Assembly (NCBI GenBank): GCA_038043445.1
Contig: JBBTBY010000066.1
Span: 1-64,000 of the forward strand
Length of the DNA: 64,000 bases
From: Spirochaetota bacterium
Lineage (GTDB): Bacteria > Spirochaetota > Brachyspiria > Brachyspirales > JACRPF01
Direction of reading: 5' to 3'
Below the pieces are notes generated by a model. It was not told the DNA's origin and ran no database searches. It was given only the letters and a program-made list of their open reading frames with translations. A program made the translations under genes and the position numbers. Shown one piece after another: positions 1 through 7,870 of the stretch. Positions within the stretch are counted from its first letter, which is position 1. Every line of letters starts with the position of its first letter.

Positions 1-102
1 CTTACAGAAATACCATCGACATCGCAGGCGAAACAACGGTTGATCGATGCTGCCGTTCTTATAGGCGGGAACGCACGACGGAATTCTACCGGCAAGGAGT
101 GA
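1..102 (+). CDS. Possible 3' end of an upstream gene (partial)
   Basis: Frame 1 is open from the window edge to a TGA at 100-102, giving 33 residues with codon use like the neighbours. The stop overlaps the AAGGAG Shine-Dalgarno of the next gene, which is typical of an operon. A second frame (from base 3 to a stop at 123-125) is also open, so the frame is not certain. No family is recognisable from so short a tail. Confidence 0.3.
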   Translation, partial: LTEIPSTSQAKQRLIDAAVLIGGNARRNSTGKE

Positions 103-105
103 CCC

Positions 106-1287
106 ATGTTCGATGCATCGTATGACGTAGTTATCTGCGGCGGCGGCGTTGCCGGTGCAGCAGCGGCATTGGCTTCAGCGCGGCGCGGCAGAAAGACCGC
201 GCTCATCGAAAAGACGGTATTGAGCGGCGGACTCGCAACAACGGGGCTTATCTACATCTATCTCCCCCTGTGCGACGGCAACGGAACGCAGGTGCTGTTC
301 GGCATTGCGGAGGAATTGCTCCTCGCCAGTCTCAAGTACGGTCCGGGTGAAGTACCCGACTGGCGAAAAGGGAAGAATGCCGAGGAGGCGAAACGCTATC
401 GCGTGATCTTTTCCCCGGCATCGTTCACGCTCGCTATTGATGAACTCCTCATCGATGCAGGTGTGGATGTCTGGTATGATACGCTCATCTGTGCGTCGGT
501 CGTTGAAGGCGGAAGGCTCGCCGCGGTCGAAGTGGAGAACAAAAGCGGGCGCGGGCGCATGCACGCACATTGCTTCGTCGACGCCACCGGTGATGCCGAT
601 GTCGCCCATTTCGCAGGGCTTCATTGCCCGACAGCCGAAAACGCCATGGCGATATGGGTGCTCGAATACGCAAAGGGCGCACAGTGGCGATTAGAGAAAT
701 CGATAGAATCGGTGTCGCTCCATGCCGGCGGGGGCAGTATCGATAAAAAAGAATATCCGGCCGGCATTGACGGCGCAACGGTCACGCGCTTCATACTCGA
801 TGGAAGAAAAAAATATCTTGCCCGCCTGAAGGAAGGATACGCCTCCGGCAAGCACACGCGCACATCGCTTTTCCCGCTCATGCTCCCCTCCATGGCGCAA
901 TTCAGGACAACGCGCCATATTCCCGCGCAGTACAAACTCCGCGACAGCGAAGATTGGAAACACTTCGATGACTCCATCGGCATGACTGCAGACTGGCGGA
1001 AACCCGGATATGTCTGGGAGATACCCTATCGCAGCATGCTCCCCGTGGGACTGAAGAACCTTGTTGCCGCAGGGCGCTGCACCGCCGCCGAAAAGGATGC
1101 CTGGGAGGTGACGCGCGTCATCCCGTCTGCGGCGCTTACCGGCGAGGCGGCCGGCACCGCTGCGGCTATCTGTGCGGAGAACGGAACATCGCCCGACGAA
1201 TTGCCGGTAGCACAGATACAGGAAGCGATGCGCCGTGCGGGGAATAAGATACATCTCGAGGATGTGGGGCTTGCTCCCAGGAAATGA
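106..1287 (+). CDS. FAD-dependent oxidoreductase (FAD_oxidored type)
   Basis: A 393-residue flavoprotein. The N-terminus carries a Rossmann dinucleotide-binding motif, GGGVAG at residues 12-17, followed by the acidic residue E36 that normally holds the FAD ribose. The C-terminal part has a second FAD-contact segment (LVAAGRC, then a small-residue-rich helix at about 320-365). This arrangement fits the FAD_oxidored/GidA-like group often found in sugar and polysaccharide clusters; the substrate cannot be read from the sequence. No signal peptide is seen, so it is probably cytoplasmic. The ATG at 106 has AAGGAG seven bases upstream. A 12-bp inverted repeat follows the gene. Confidence 0.8.
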   Translation: MFDASYDVVICGGGVAGAAAALASARRGRKTALIEKTVLSGGLATTGLIYIYLPLCDGNGTQVLFGIAEELLLASLKYGPGEVPDWRKGKNAEEAKRYRVIFSPASFTLAIDELLIDAGVDVWYDTLICASVVEGGRLAAVEVENKSGRGRMHAHCFVDATGDADVAHFAGLHCPTAENAMAIWVLEYAKGAQWRLEKSIESVSLHAGGGSIDKKEYPAGIDGATVTRFILDGRKKYLARLKEGYASGKHTRTSLFPLMLPSMAQFRTTRHIPAQYKLRDSEDWKHFDDSIGMTADWRKPGYVWEIPYRSMLPVGLKNLVAAGRCTAAEKDAWEVTRVIPSAALTGEAAGTAAAICAENGTSPDELPVAQIQEAMRRAGNKIHLEDVGLAPRK

Positions 1288-1305
1288 TCTACCGTCGTAG
1301 ATGCC

Positions 1306-1355
1306 GAACAAGGGGCTGTATTTCGACCACGCTCGGTAACCAAAGCCCCTTGTTC
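1306..1355. terminator. Stem-loop after the FAD oxidoreductase
   Basis: Perfect 12-bp arms (GAACAAGGGGCT at 1306-1317, its complement at 1344-1355) enclose a 26-nt loop. There is no T-run directly after the right arm, so intrinsic termination is not proven. A second small hairpin (GCTGC-ATA-GCAGC, 1376-1388) is followed by a T-run at about 1398-1403. Together they probably end the first transcript. Confidence 0.4.
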
Positions 1356-1454
1356 TATCCTGCATACGCGTTATAGCTGCATAGCAGCATCCTCCACTTT
1401 TTTCCGTGATATGTTATAGTATAGACATCTTTTTATCGGTACATTTGGTGGACA

Positions 1455-3287
1455 ATGAACAAGACCTGCCGCATCGATTTCGTAAAAGAGAACATCACCC
1501 TCTATGTTTCGCCCGGCACGACGATAGCCGAGGCTGCCGAGCGCGCGGGGATCATACTCAATTTCGCCTGCGCAAAAGCCGGCACCTGCGGCAAATGCAA
1601 GGTAGAGCTTGAAGGCGCGATAAGCCCGCCCACCGGGGAAGAACGGGAACTGCTCGGCGATGTGGAACGCGAGGCGGGCATACGCCTCTCCTGTCAGGCG
1701 AAGGTCATGGGCGCGGTCAAAGTGCATGTGTTCGGGAGCGCCACCTACGCTACGGCGAAGATAATGGAATGGGGTGAGAACCGCGAGGTGAAGCTCGCTC
1801 CGTGCGTACGGAAATATCACCTTGCGCTCACGCCTTCCACGCTCGAGGAATCGCTTTCCGATGTGTCGGTGATAGAGCGGGCGCTTGCGCGCGAACTGAT
1901 CGTCTCTTCATCGGTGCTGCGCCTCATCCCGCCGACGCTTCGTGCCGGCGAATGGAACGTGACGGTGACCATAGAGGAATGCGAGAACCGCCTTATCGAT
2001 ATAGAAGCGGGCGATACGACACACGCTGACTACGCCATTGCCTTCGATATCGGAACGACATCGGTGGTCGGCACGCTCATCGATCTTACGCACGGCAAGG
2101 ACATCGCCACCGCATCGCGATTGAATCTGCAGCACAAATACGGCCTCGATGTGATATCGCGCATCAAATACAGCCTTTCCGCCGAGGGCATGGATAATCT
2201 CAACAGAAGCGTCGTCGCCACCGTGAACGAGATAATCGACGAGCTTGCCGTGAAGGGAAAGATCGACCGCCGCCACATCTACGAGATATCGGTCGCCGGC
2301 AATACAACGATGACGCATCTTTTCCTCAAAGTCCCCGTCGAATCGCTCTCGCATATGCCGTTCACGCCGGCGTTCGTCCGAGAACAGCGCACCACCGCAC
2401 GCGAACTGTCCATCGTCATCAACCCCGAGGGCGCGGTGTATACGCTCCCCATGGTCGGCGGTTTCGTCGGCGCCGACACGACAGCATGCATACTCTCGAG
2501 CGGCATGTACAAGGCGGAGCGCACGTCGGTCATCGTCGATATCGGCACGAACGGCGAGGTCGCTCTCGGCGATCACACGCGCATGCTCACATCGTCGGCA
2601 CCCGCGGGGCCCGCGTTCGAGGGTGCGGAGATAAAATTCGGCATGCGCGCGACGAACGGCGCCATCGAAAAGGTCGTCATCGATAATGATGTCACCATCA
2701 ATGTCATCGGCAATGCGGCGGCAACCGGCATCTGCGGCTCGGGGCTCATCGACGCGGTCGCGGAACTTCTCAACAAAGGAATCATCTCCGACACCGGCGA
2801 AATGCTGAAGCCCGCGGATATCCCCGCGACGACACCGGAGAAACTGAAAAAACGCATCTCGCTCGATGAAAAGGGAATGCCGATGTTCCTTCTCTCCGCC
2901 AAAGGCGGTGAAGCCGTGTTTCTCACGCAGAAGGACGTCCGCGAGCTGCAGCTTGCGAAAGGGGCGATACGCGCCATCATCGATATGCTCATAACGGAGG
3001 CCGGTATCTCCCTCTCCGATATCGAGACCTTCTATATCGCCGGGGCGTTCGGAAATTACATACGCTGCGAAAGCGCTATGCGCATCGGCCTCATCCCGCC
3101 CTTGCCGCGGGAGAAAGTGCGCTTCATCGGCAATGCCGCGCTTACCGGGAGCAGGATGACGCTTCTCTGCGCGCCGCTTCGCCGGGATATCGCGGCGTTC
3201 TCACGCGAGGCGAGGAACATGGAATTCGCGGGGCGGCCTGAATTCCAGATGGCGTTCTCCGAGGCGATGCTTTTCCCGGAGAAATAA
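1455..3287 (+). CDS. DUF4445 / ASKHA corrinoid-activation protein with N-terminal 2Fe-2S domain
   Basis: A 610-residue iron-sulfur protein of the RamA/RACE class, which uses ATP to reduce and reactivate the cobalamin cofactor of corrinoid methyltransferases. Residues 1-90 form a plant-type 2Fe-2S ferredoxin domain with cysteines C39, C45, C48 and C80. The C-terminal two thirds is an actin-like ASKHA domain: IAFDIGTTS (about 194), VDIGTNGE (about 360), an ICGSGLID turn (about 424) and FYIAGAFGN (about 528). Length and order match the family. No corrinoid protein or methyltransferase lies in this window, so its client is unknown. The ATG follows a GGTGGA Shine-Dalgarno. Confidence 0.88.
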   Translation: MNKTCRIDFVKENITLYVSPGTTIAEAAERAGIILNFACAKAGTCGKCKVELEGAISPPTGEERELLGDVEREAGIRLSCQAKVMGAVKVHVFGSATYATAKIMEWGENREVKLAPCVRKYHLALTPSTLEESLSDVSVIERALARELIVSSSVLRLIPPTLRAGEWNVTVTIEECENRLIDIEAGDTTHADYAIAFDIGTTSVVGTLIDLTHGKDIATASRLNLQHKYGLDVISRIKYSLSAEGMDNLNRSVVATVNEIIDELAVKGKIDRRHIYEISVAGNTTMTHLFLKVPVESLSHMPFTPAFVREQRTTARELSIVINPEGAVYTLPMVGGFVGADTTACILSSGMYKAERTSVIVDIGTNGEVALGDHTRMLTSSAPAGPAFEGAEIKFGMRATNGAIEKVVIDNDVTINVIGNAAATGICGSGLIDAVAELLNKGIISDTGEMLKPADIPATTPEKLKKRISLDEKGMPMFLLSAKGGEAVFLTQKDVRELQLAKGAIRAIIDMLITEAGISLSDIETFYIAGAFGNYIRCESAMRIGLIPPLPREKVRFIGNAALTGSRMTLLCAPLRRDIAAFSREARNMEFAGRPEFQMAFSEAMLFPEK

Positions 3288-3372
3288 ACCCCTATCCCCG
3301 CCCATCGTTAATTATTTTCTTTCATGCAATGAACTTGGGCACCCCTTCCCCCTTTTTAAAGGGGGAAGGGGT
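3287..3372. repeat. Intergenic hairpin element, type A, copy 1
   Basis: The element starts at the stop codon of the preceding gene with the tag AACCCCTATCCCCGCC (3287-3302). About 38 A+T-rich bases follow, then a perfect hairpin: ACCCCTTCCCCCTTT (3341-3355), a TT loop, and its complement (3358-3372). The same layout with the same spacing recurs at 19484-19562, so this is a dispersed element rather than a simple terminator. Confidence 0.7.
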
Positions 3373-3396
3373 AATAACGTTCTTCAAAATATTATT

Positions 3397-3742
3397 TTAG
3401 ATCCCGCGGTCAGGCTGCTTTTTTTTCTTGTTTTCATGCGCATGTGTCTTCCGGTACGCCAGTATCGCTTTTGCCAGCTGATCGGGGCATGATGTCCCGT
3501 TCTGGCAGTCGATGCCTTTGATACGCTTTACGACCTCATCGGCATTCGTGGCGGCTACGGCCATCCATGGCCGCCGCCAGCTGCGGCATCCGTGCCGCAC
3601 GCACGCCTTCGACAAGTGCGCTCAGCCCGCGGCGATTGCCACGACAGCCGCCGCGTATCTTTAATCCCCTGACCTTGCCGTCGATGATATCGAACGTCAT
3701 CTCCTGCGAGCAGGTGCCTTCGGGTCGGTAGGTGAATGACAT
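3397..3742 (-). pseudogene. TSCPD-domain protein, interrupted by a frameshift
   Basis: The N-terminal half, read from the ATG at 3740-3742, has the family start (MSFTYRPEGTCS, then GGCRGNRRGL and LVEG). It runs out of frame and stops near 3536. The C-terminal half lies in another frame and carries EVVKRIKGID and the diagnostic GTSCPDQLAKAI, ending at 3397. Between LVEG and DEVV there are 64 nt where the family normally has about 12-15, so roughly 50 extra bases and a frameshift sit around 3545-3610. A sequencing error could explain the shift but hardly the extra length. TSCPD proteins are small and of uncertain function; related domains occur in vitamin-B12-dependent ribonucleotide reductases. 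A -10-like TATACT lies six bases before the ATG. Confidence 0.75.
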
Positions 3743-3748
3743 GGGGAA

Positions 3749-3776
3749 AGTATATAGTGCAGGCGCGAAGACGCAA
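3749..3776 (-). promoter_or_regulatory. Promoter of the TSCPD gene, near-leaderless
   Basis: On the minus strand TTGCGT (3771-3776), a 16-nt spacer and TATACT (3749-3754) are followed after six bases by the ATG. Transcription would begin at or next to the start codon. Confidence 0.5.
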
Positions 3777-3812
3777 CGGGGAAAGAAATAATTTATCGGA
3801 ATTACCGGTCTT

Positions 3813-4064
3813 GCCGATTTCAGTAAAGAAGTTGCCAACATCAATAAAGAACCTGCCACTCTCAATAAAGAAAACGCCACGGTCAAAAAAGAGACCGCCA
3901 CGTACAATAAAGAGCCGTCCATCGTCAATAAAGAGAATGACACGGCCAACAAAGAAAATGCCGCAAGCAAAAAAGAATCCGCCGTTCCCGATACAGAGAA
4001 TGACATCGGCAATAAAGCGGATGCCATGCACGATACAGAGAACGGCGGGATCAATAAAGCGTTA
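3813..4064. repeat. Twelve-unit degenerate 21-bp tandem repeat
   Basis: Twelve consecutive 21-bp units with core TCAATAAAGA occupy 3813-4064 without a spacer. Because the period is a multiple of three, several frames stay open. In the + frame in phase with GCC each unit encodes a heptapeptide near A-T-x-N-K-E-N. Its Glu codon alternates GAA/GAG and its Asn codon AAT/AAC, which looks like selection on a protein. That frame has no ATG, GTG or TTG start ahead of the repeat (a stop lies at 3789), and it runs on without its own stop into rsgA. I read it as a decayed or headless repeat gene, or a non-coding VNTR. The spacing of hydrophobic residues is not a canonical coiled-coil pattern. The rest of 3743-4278 holds the rsgA promoter and upstream ORF. 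Confidence 0.8.
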
Positions 4065-4115
4065 TTCGGAACAACTAGGATTTTCGCGGACATGGCATAT
4101 CGTATCGTCATTGTA

Positions 4116-4144
4116 TTGAATAAGGACGAAGTATGCCATATAAT
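4116..4144 (+). promoter_or_regulatory. Promoter of the upstream ORF-rsgA unit
   Basis: TTGAAT (4116-4121), a 17-nt spacer and a perfect TATAAT (4139-4144). Transcription would start near 4151, giving a short leader with GGAG (4160-4163) before the ATG at 4172. Confidence 0.65.
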
Positions 4145-4171
4145 CGTACTATCGAGGCAGGAGAAAACGAA

Positions 4172-4282
4172 ATGGATCATGTCCCCTTGTTCTGCAGCGA
4201 GGCGGCACTCACTTCCGCGCAGAAAAGTCTTTACATGCGTTATTGGAACGAAACAGCGATACATGACAATGGTATACTATGA
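4172..4282 (+). CDS. 36-residue upstream ORF coupled to rsgA
   Basis: A short ORF starting at ATG 4172, with GGAG eight bases upstream and a consensus promoter at 4116-4144. Its TGA (4280-4282) overlaps the rsgA ATG (4279-4281) in an ATGA arrangement. rsgA has no Shine-Dalgarno of its own, so it is probably translated by coupling to this ORF. The peptide starts MDHVPLFCSEAAL, ends NETAIHDNGIL and resembles no family I know. It has no signal peptide or membrane segment. It may be a true micropeptide or only a translational leader. Confidence 0.55.
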   Translation: MDHVPLFCSEAALTSAQKSLYMRYWNETAIHDNGIL

Positions 4283-5346
4283 ACCTTCACGATCTGGGAT
4301 ATTCTTCCTATTTCGAACAGCATGCGGAATCGATGTCTATACAACGAGATGACATCGGACGTGTAGCCGCTGTAGACCGTGGGCGGTTCATCATATGGAA
4401 TGAGCACGGGGAGATACCCTCGGAACTCACGGGAAAATTCAATTTTGGCATCCGATCGTCAGAGGATATTCCGACGGTCGGGGACTGGGTGTCGCTCCAG
4501 TATCACGATAATCGTCATGCAGCGCGCATCACCCATGTTCTCCCGCGCAGGACGTTCCTCAGACGTAAGTGCGTCGGGAAAGACACAGAGCATCAGATGA
4601 TCGCCGCGAACATCGATGTCGCCTTTATCATGCAGTCATGTCATTTTGATTTCAATGTGAAACGGCTCGATCGCTATTTGATCATGGTGAATGACGGCCA
4701 TATAGAGCCGGTCATCCTGCTGACGAAAACGGATCTGGTCGCCCCCGGTGCCGTGGAGGCATGCATCGCATCGATACGGCAAAGCGGCATGTCGGCCAGG
4801 GTCATCGCCGTAAGCACAGTGACCGGCTCAGGTCTCGATGAATTCCGCGGCCTGCTCGCGCCGGGAATGACGTATTGCCTCATCGGATCGTCCGGCGTCG
4901 GGAAGACCACGCTCATCAACACGCTCCTCGGCGAGGACCGATATGACACCAAGGCGGTCAGCGGAACAGGTGAAGGCGTGCATACGACGACACGCCGAGA
5001 GCTTGTCCGTCTTGAGGGCGCCATGCTCATCGACACTCCGGGGATGCGCGAGCTCGGGCTTGTGGGGGCGCATGAAGGCCTCGGTGAGACCTTTGACGAT
5101 ATCGGCGCTCTCGCGGCAGAGTGCCGCTTTACCGACTGCAGTCACACGGCGGAACCCGGCTGTGCGGTGCGCAAAGCGCTTACGGAAGGGACGCTGAGCG
5201 AGATGCATTATGAGAGCTTCATGAAGCTCAGGAAAGAATCGGAATACCATGAGATGTCCCATGCCGAAAAACGGGAGAAGGATAAAGCGTTCGGGCGTTT
5301 CATCAATAATGCAAAAAAGGATATCGGCAAAAAAAAGCGTCTATAG
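4279..5346 (+). CDS. rsgA: Ribosome small subunit-dependent GTPase A
   Basis: A 355-residue circularly permuted GTPase that checks late 30S ribosomal subunit assembly. The order of motifs is typical: an OB-fold N-terminus, the G4 motif TKTD at about residue 150, then the P-loop GSSGVGKTT at about 202 and the G3 motif DTPGMRE at about 253. A zinc-binding C-terminal knuckle follows (C-x5-C-x-H-x5-C from about residue 284). The tail is Lys/Arg-rich. The ATG is forced because a stop codon lies five codons upstream in frame. It overlaps the stop of the 36-codon ORF. Confidence 0.93.
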   Translation: MNLHDLGYSSYFEQHAESMSIQRDDIGRVAAVDRGRFIIWNEHGEIPSELTGKFNFGIRSSEDIPTVGDWVSLQYHDNRHAARITHVLPRRTFLRRKCVGKDTEHQMIAANIDVAFIMQSCHFDFNVKRLDRYLIMVNDGHIEPVILLTKTDLVAPGAVEACIASIRQSGMSARVIAVSTVTGSGLDEFRGLLAPGMTYCLIGSSGVGKTTLINTLLGEDRYDTKAVSGTGEGVHTTTRRELVRLEGAMLIDTPGMRELGLVGAHEGLGETFDDIGALAAECRFTDCSHTAEPGCAVRKALTEGTLSEMHYESFMKLRKESEYHEMSHAEKREKDKAFGRFINNAKKDIGKKKRL

Positions 5347-5400
5347 TGATATCGCGCCTGCAGCGAAGGGCAGCGATGCTGCCGTTATGTACTCATCACG

Positions 5401-6897
5401 TTACCAGGAATATGCGAATCCGATGCCGTCCTGAATTGGGAAGAACCTGAGTGATGTTTGCGACGGTGTGCGGCCAAAATCCCCGTAAATACCGGTGATC
5501 ACCGCGATAAAACCAAGTGCTGTACAGGATATCGCCGCTATCCGCAACCCCTGCGCCTCATTCATCAGATCAGCGGGCGCTGCGCCGCTTGGCAGAATGG
5601 TGTTTTCTGCTGCGTTCTTTCTGCTGACAGAAGAACGGATCAGCAATACACCGCCGATATCAACGAGGGAAACACCGGCCGAGAGAAGGATATCATTGAC
5701 CGCTGAACCTCCGAGCCGCGATCTGTCGCCCGGCAGGAACGGTGCTATCGCCGCGAGCAGGAAACCGCCCCCCGCTGTGATATATGAAGCGATCACCCAT
5801 GAATTCCATGATTGCGCTGAATTCGTATATACTGCGTTATCCATAGCGATATCAGCTGACGGCCAGGCCAGGAGCGAGGCAGCTGTTATTCCCATAAGCC
5901 CTGCGGTATATGAAATGCGCCCGAGAAAAGACATCTCCGGACCCTGCAATACCGCATGCGCTGCACTCTGCTGAACAGCTCCGAGCCCGTACCCGATAAC
6001 ACCGCCGATGGAATACCAGAAACCTGTATTCATATATACAGAATAATTCACAGTGCGTGTTCCATAATAGGACAATTCTAAGGCGCCCAATGCCCATCGC
6101 GATACTGCCATGCCGGAAAATAATGCGCCGAACGTGTCGCATAGTATCCCGGATTCCCATAATATCAGTGCGGGTATTGCGGAGCTGTTTGAAGAAGTGT
6201 CGGCTTTCAGCGCAACTGCGGGTGCCCCGGGTGCTGCGACGGCTTTTTTTTCAGGTGTGCTCGAAGGCGATCTTGCCGCGTTCTTCGTCGCTTCATTGGC
6301 AATGGACGGTTTGGTCTCGCCCGCGGCCTTCCGTGTTTCGTTCGCGGCAACGGTGCTCAAGGATGAAACTTTTGGGGCATCCGGCGTTCGTTCAGCGAGC
6401 GTATTGAACTGCGCGCCGAATTTTGACGCAAGCCGTTCGCTTGTCCCGATGATGGCATTGAAATTATCGACGATCTCCCGTTCGCTCCCCTCTATCTGCC
6501 CGTTCTCGACATTGACAAGCGATATTGAAACGACGAATTTATCGCCGAACTTGACGAGCGTCCCGGAACAGACGTACTGAACGCTCAGTATCTTCCCGAT
6601 ACGCACGGCACATTCCGTTTCCGTGCAGCCCGTTGTCTGAAGTTCCTGCTCTTTGAGAAGCGTCTGCATATTACCGCGGTCGACCACGATGCATGACTTT
6701 GTTTTCACAAGATCGGTACGAAAGAAATCCGAAACAGCGGCGGCATCGATACCGGACACACCGGAGCGCCCGGCAAAATCGAGTACGGCTACATGCGTCT
6801 TTCCGGCGGGCAGGAGTACGGAGGCGAACACCACTGACAGCAGTACTGCGTTCATACCGTTACGGACTCGGCGTTCTCTCGATAGATCGACATACAT
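5401..6897 (-). CDS. LpoB/CsgG-like envelope protein with C-terminal membrane region
   Basis: A 498-residue protein in two parts. After an N-terminal signal or anchor (hydrophobic stretch at about 16-32) comes a CsgG/LpoB-like domain. It shows HVAVLDF, VVDRGNMQTLLKEQ, the two-cysteine motif GCTETECAVRIGK, then YVCSGTLVKFGDKFVVS and a VNVENGQIEG strand. A low-complexity Ala/Thr/Pro linker leads to a C-terminal half with about five hydrophobic segments. The domain is paralogous to that at 44246-45229 (GCTES-x-CAVKIGK). The start at 6897 has AGGGG seven bases upstream; a later ATG at 6855 is also possible. CsgG/LpoB-like domains usually act in the periplasm on envelope machines; the partner here is unknown. 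Confidence 0.7.
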   Translation of the reverse strand: MYVDLSRERRVRNGMNAVLLSVVFASVLLPAGKTHVAVLDFAGRSGVSGIDAAAVSDFFRTDLVKTKSCIVVDRGNMQTLLKEQELQTTGCTETECAVRIGKILSVQYVCSGTLVKFGDKFVVSISLVNVENGQIEGSEREIVDNFNAIIGTSERLASKFGAQFNTLAERTPDAPKVSSLSTVAANETRKAAGETKPSIANEATKNAARSPSSTPEKKAVAAPGAPAVALKADTSSNSSAIPALILWESGILCDTFGALFSGMAVSRWALGALELSYYGTRTVNYSVYMNTGFWYSIGGVIGYGLGAVQQSAAHAVLQGPEMSFLGRISYTAGLMGITAASLLAWPSADIAMDNAVYTNSAQSWNSWVIASYITAGGGFLLAAIAPFLPGDRSRLGGSAVNDILLSAGVSLVDIGGVLLIRSSVSRKNAAENTILPSGAAPADLMNEAQGLRIAAISCTALGFIAVITGIYGDFGRTPSQTSLRFFPIQDGIGFAYSW

Positions 6898-6939
6898 ACG
6901 GCATCCCCTGCGCTTCCACGTGCATGCTTGCGCTGTCAT

Positions 6940-6967
6940 AGTATAATCCACCCGCACTGACCGTCAA
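6940..6967 (-). promoter_or_regulatory. Promoter of the LpoB-like gene
   Basis: Minus-strand TTGACG (6962-6967), a 16-nt spacer and TATACT (6940-6945). It lies just past the stop of the AraC gene transcribed in the same direction, so the LpoB-like gene has its own promoter. Confidence 0.6.
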
Positions 6968-6974
6968 GTGCATC

Positions 6975-7778
6975 CTAAAAAAAGCGCACCGCCCTGTGAA
7001 TGCTCTGCTCTTTCCGATACGAAAGCGGAGTTGCGCCGGTGAATTTCCGGAACACCTTGAAGAAGTAATCGGTATCGGCATAGCCGACGCTCCGTGCGAT
7101 ATCGCGCACGGGCATTTCGGTCGATGCCAAAAGATAGCATGCGCGGCGCATACGATTCTCCGTGATGACGCGGGTGAACGATCTCCCGTACCATGTCCGC
7201 ACGAGCTGGCGCGCACGCGAACCCGATATGCCGACCGTATCCGCAAGGTCAGTGTAATGCACATCATCGCACGAACGCTGTGAAAAGAAGCGCTCGACGG
7301 CACGCCGCCGGTCCGATGCAGGCGAGTTCTCCGCTATGCGCCTGAGCATTTCACGCGCTATCATCGATAGCAGCGCCGCGATGGATGCGTCATTTCGGAG
7401 CAGGGGCACATGCCGCGTGCTGACCGCCGTTCCCTTCTGCTGTGAAAGTGCGCATGATATTTTCTTGCGGGAGGTGAAGGGACCGATGAACAGGATACCG
7501 AATGTCCCGACCGGCTGTACATATTCACAGACGCCCGCATGGCATGATTTCCAGAAGCCGTTCGATGATCGTGTCATCGTACGCCGAACCATATCCACAT
7601 CGAACCGCATGCAGCGTCCTTCATGCGCCCGTTTCACGGCACGACAGAACGCGTGTGCGTGCAGCCGCCGTGAACGGCCGAGAAGGGGTATGAGCGCGCC
7701 GGACAGATCGTGATAGCTCACGTATCCGCCGCTCATATCTTCCACTGCTTCGACAGCTGCAATGACATCGCTCTCCAT
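6975..7778 (-). CDS. AraC-family regulator with N-terminal PocR-like sensor
   Basis: A 267-residue transcription regulator. Residues 1-110 resemble the PocR sensory domain: FC at 44-45, C56, the CHAG motif at 79-82, C84, then a VQPVGTFGILFIGPF strand. PocR domains bind small organic ligands such as diols or hydrocarbon derivatives. The last 95 residues form a double AraC helix-turn-helix (DLADTVGISGSRARQL, then DIARSVGYADTDYFFKVFRK). The start at 7778 is chosen because TATACT lies seven bases upstream, giving a predicted leaderless mRNA; longer frames would cross this promoter. It is divergent from the GH110-like gene at 7871 and is its most likely regulator. Confidence 0.85.
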   Translation of the reverse strand: MESDVIAAVEAVEDMSGGYVSYHDLSGALIPLLGRSRRLHAHAFCRAVKRAHEGRCMRFDVDMVRRTMTRSSNGFWKSCHAGVCEYVQPVGTFGILFIGPFTSRKKISCALSQQKGTAVSTRHVPLLRNDASIAALLSMIAREMLRRIAENSPASDRRRAVERFFSQRSCDDVHYTDLADTVGISGSRARQLVRTWYGRSFTRVITENRMRRACYLLASTEMPVRDIARSVGYADTDYFFKVFRKFTGATPLSYRKEQSIHRAVRFF

Positions 7779-7785
7779 GTGAGGG

Positions 7786-7791
7786 AGTATA
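7786..7791 (-). promoter_or_regulatory. -10 box of the PocR-AraC gene (leaderless)
   Basis: Minus-strand TATACT (7786-7791) stands seven bases before the ATG at 7778. No good -35 hexamer is visible 16-18 bp further up, as expected if the promoter needs an activator or autoregulates. Confidence 0.5.
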
Positions 7792-7834
7792 CATCGCGTT
7801 GTCATTTTTTCCAGTAATCGTGGCAGCATATCGA

Positions 7835-7863
7835 TTGCAGGATGTGCTGCACCTGTGTATACT
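7835..7863 (+). promoter_or_regulatory. Promoter of the GH110-like gene (leaderless)
   Basis: TTGCAG (7835-7840), a 17-nt spacer and TATACT (7858-7863), then seven bases to the ATG at 7871. The -35 is only a partial match. The two divergent -10 boxes are about 66 bp apart, so the AraC regulator could control both from one site. Confidence 0.55.
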
Positions 7864-7870
7864 ATTGAAC

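Noticed and set aside
3536-4264. Long minus-strand reading frame with hydrophobic repeats through the tandem array
   Set aside because: It is open because a 21-bp repeat without stops stays open in several frames. Its end is the TSCPD N-terminus, which has its own ATG and -10 box at 3740-3754.
4273-4278. TATACT directly before the rsgA start, as a -10 box
   Set aside because: It abuts the ATG, so transcription would begin inside the gene, and no -35 is suitably placed. The better promoter lies at 4116-4144 and the upstream ORF explains translation.
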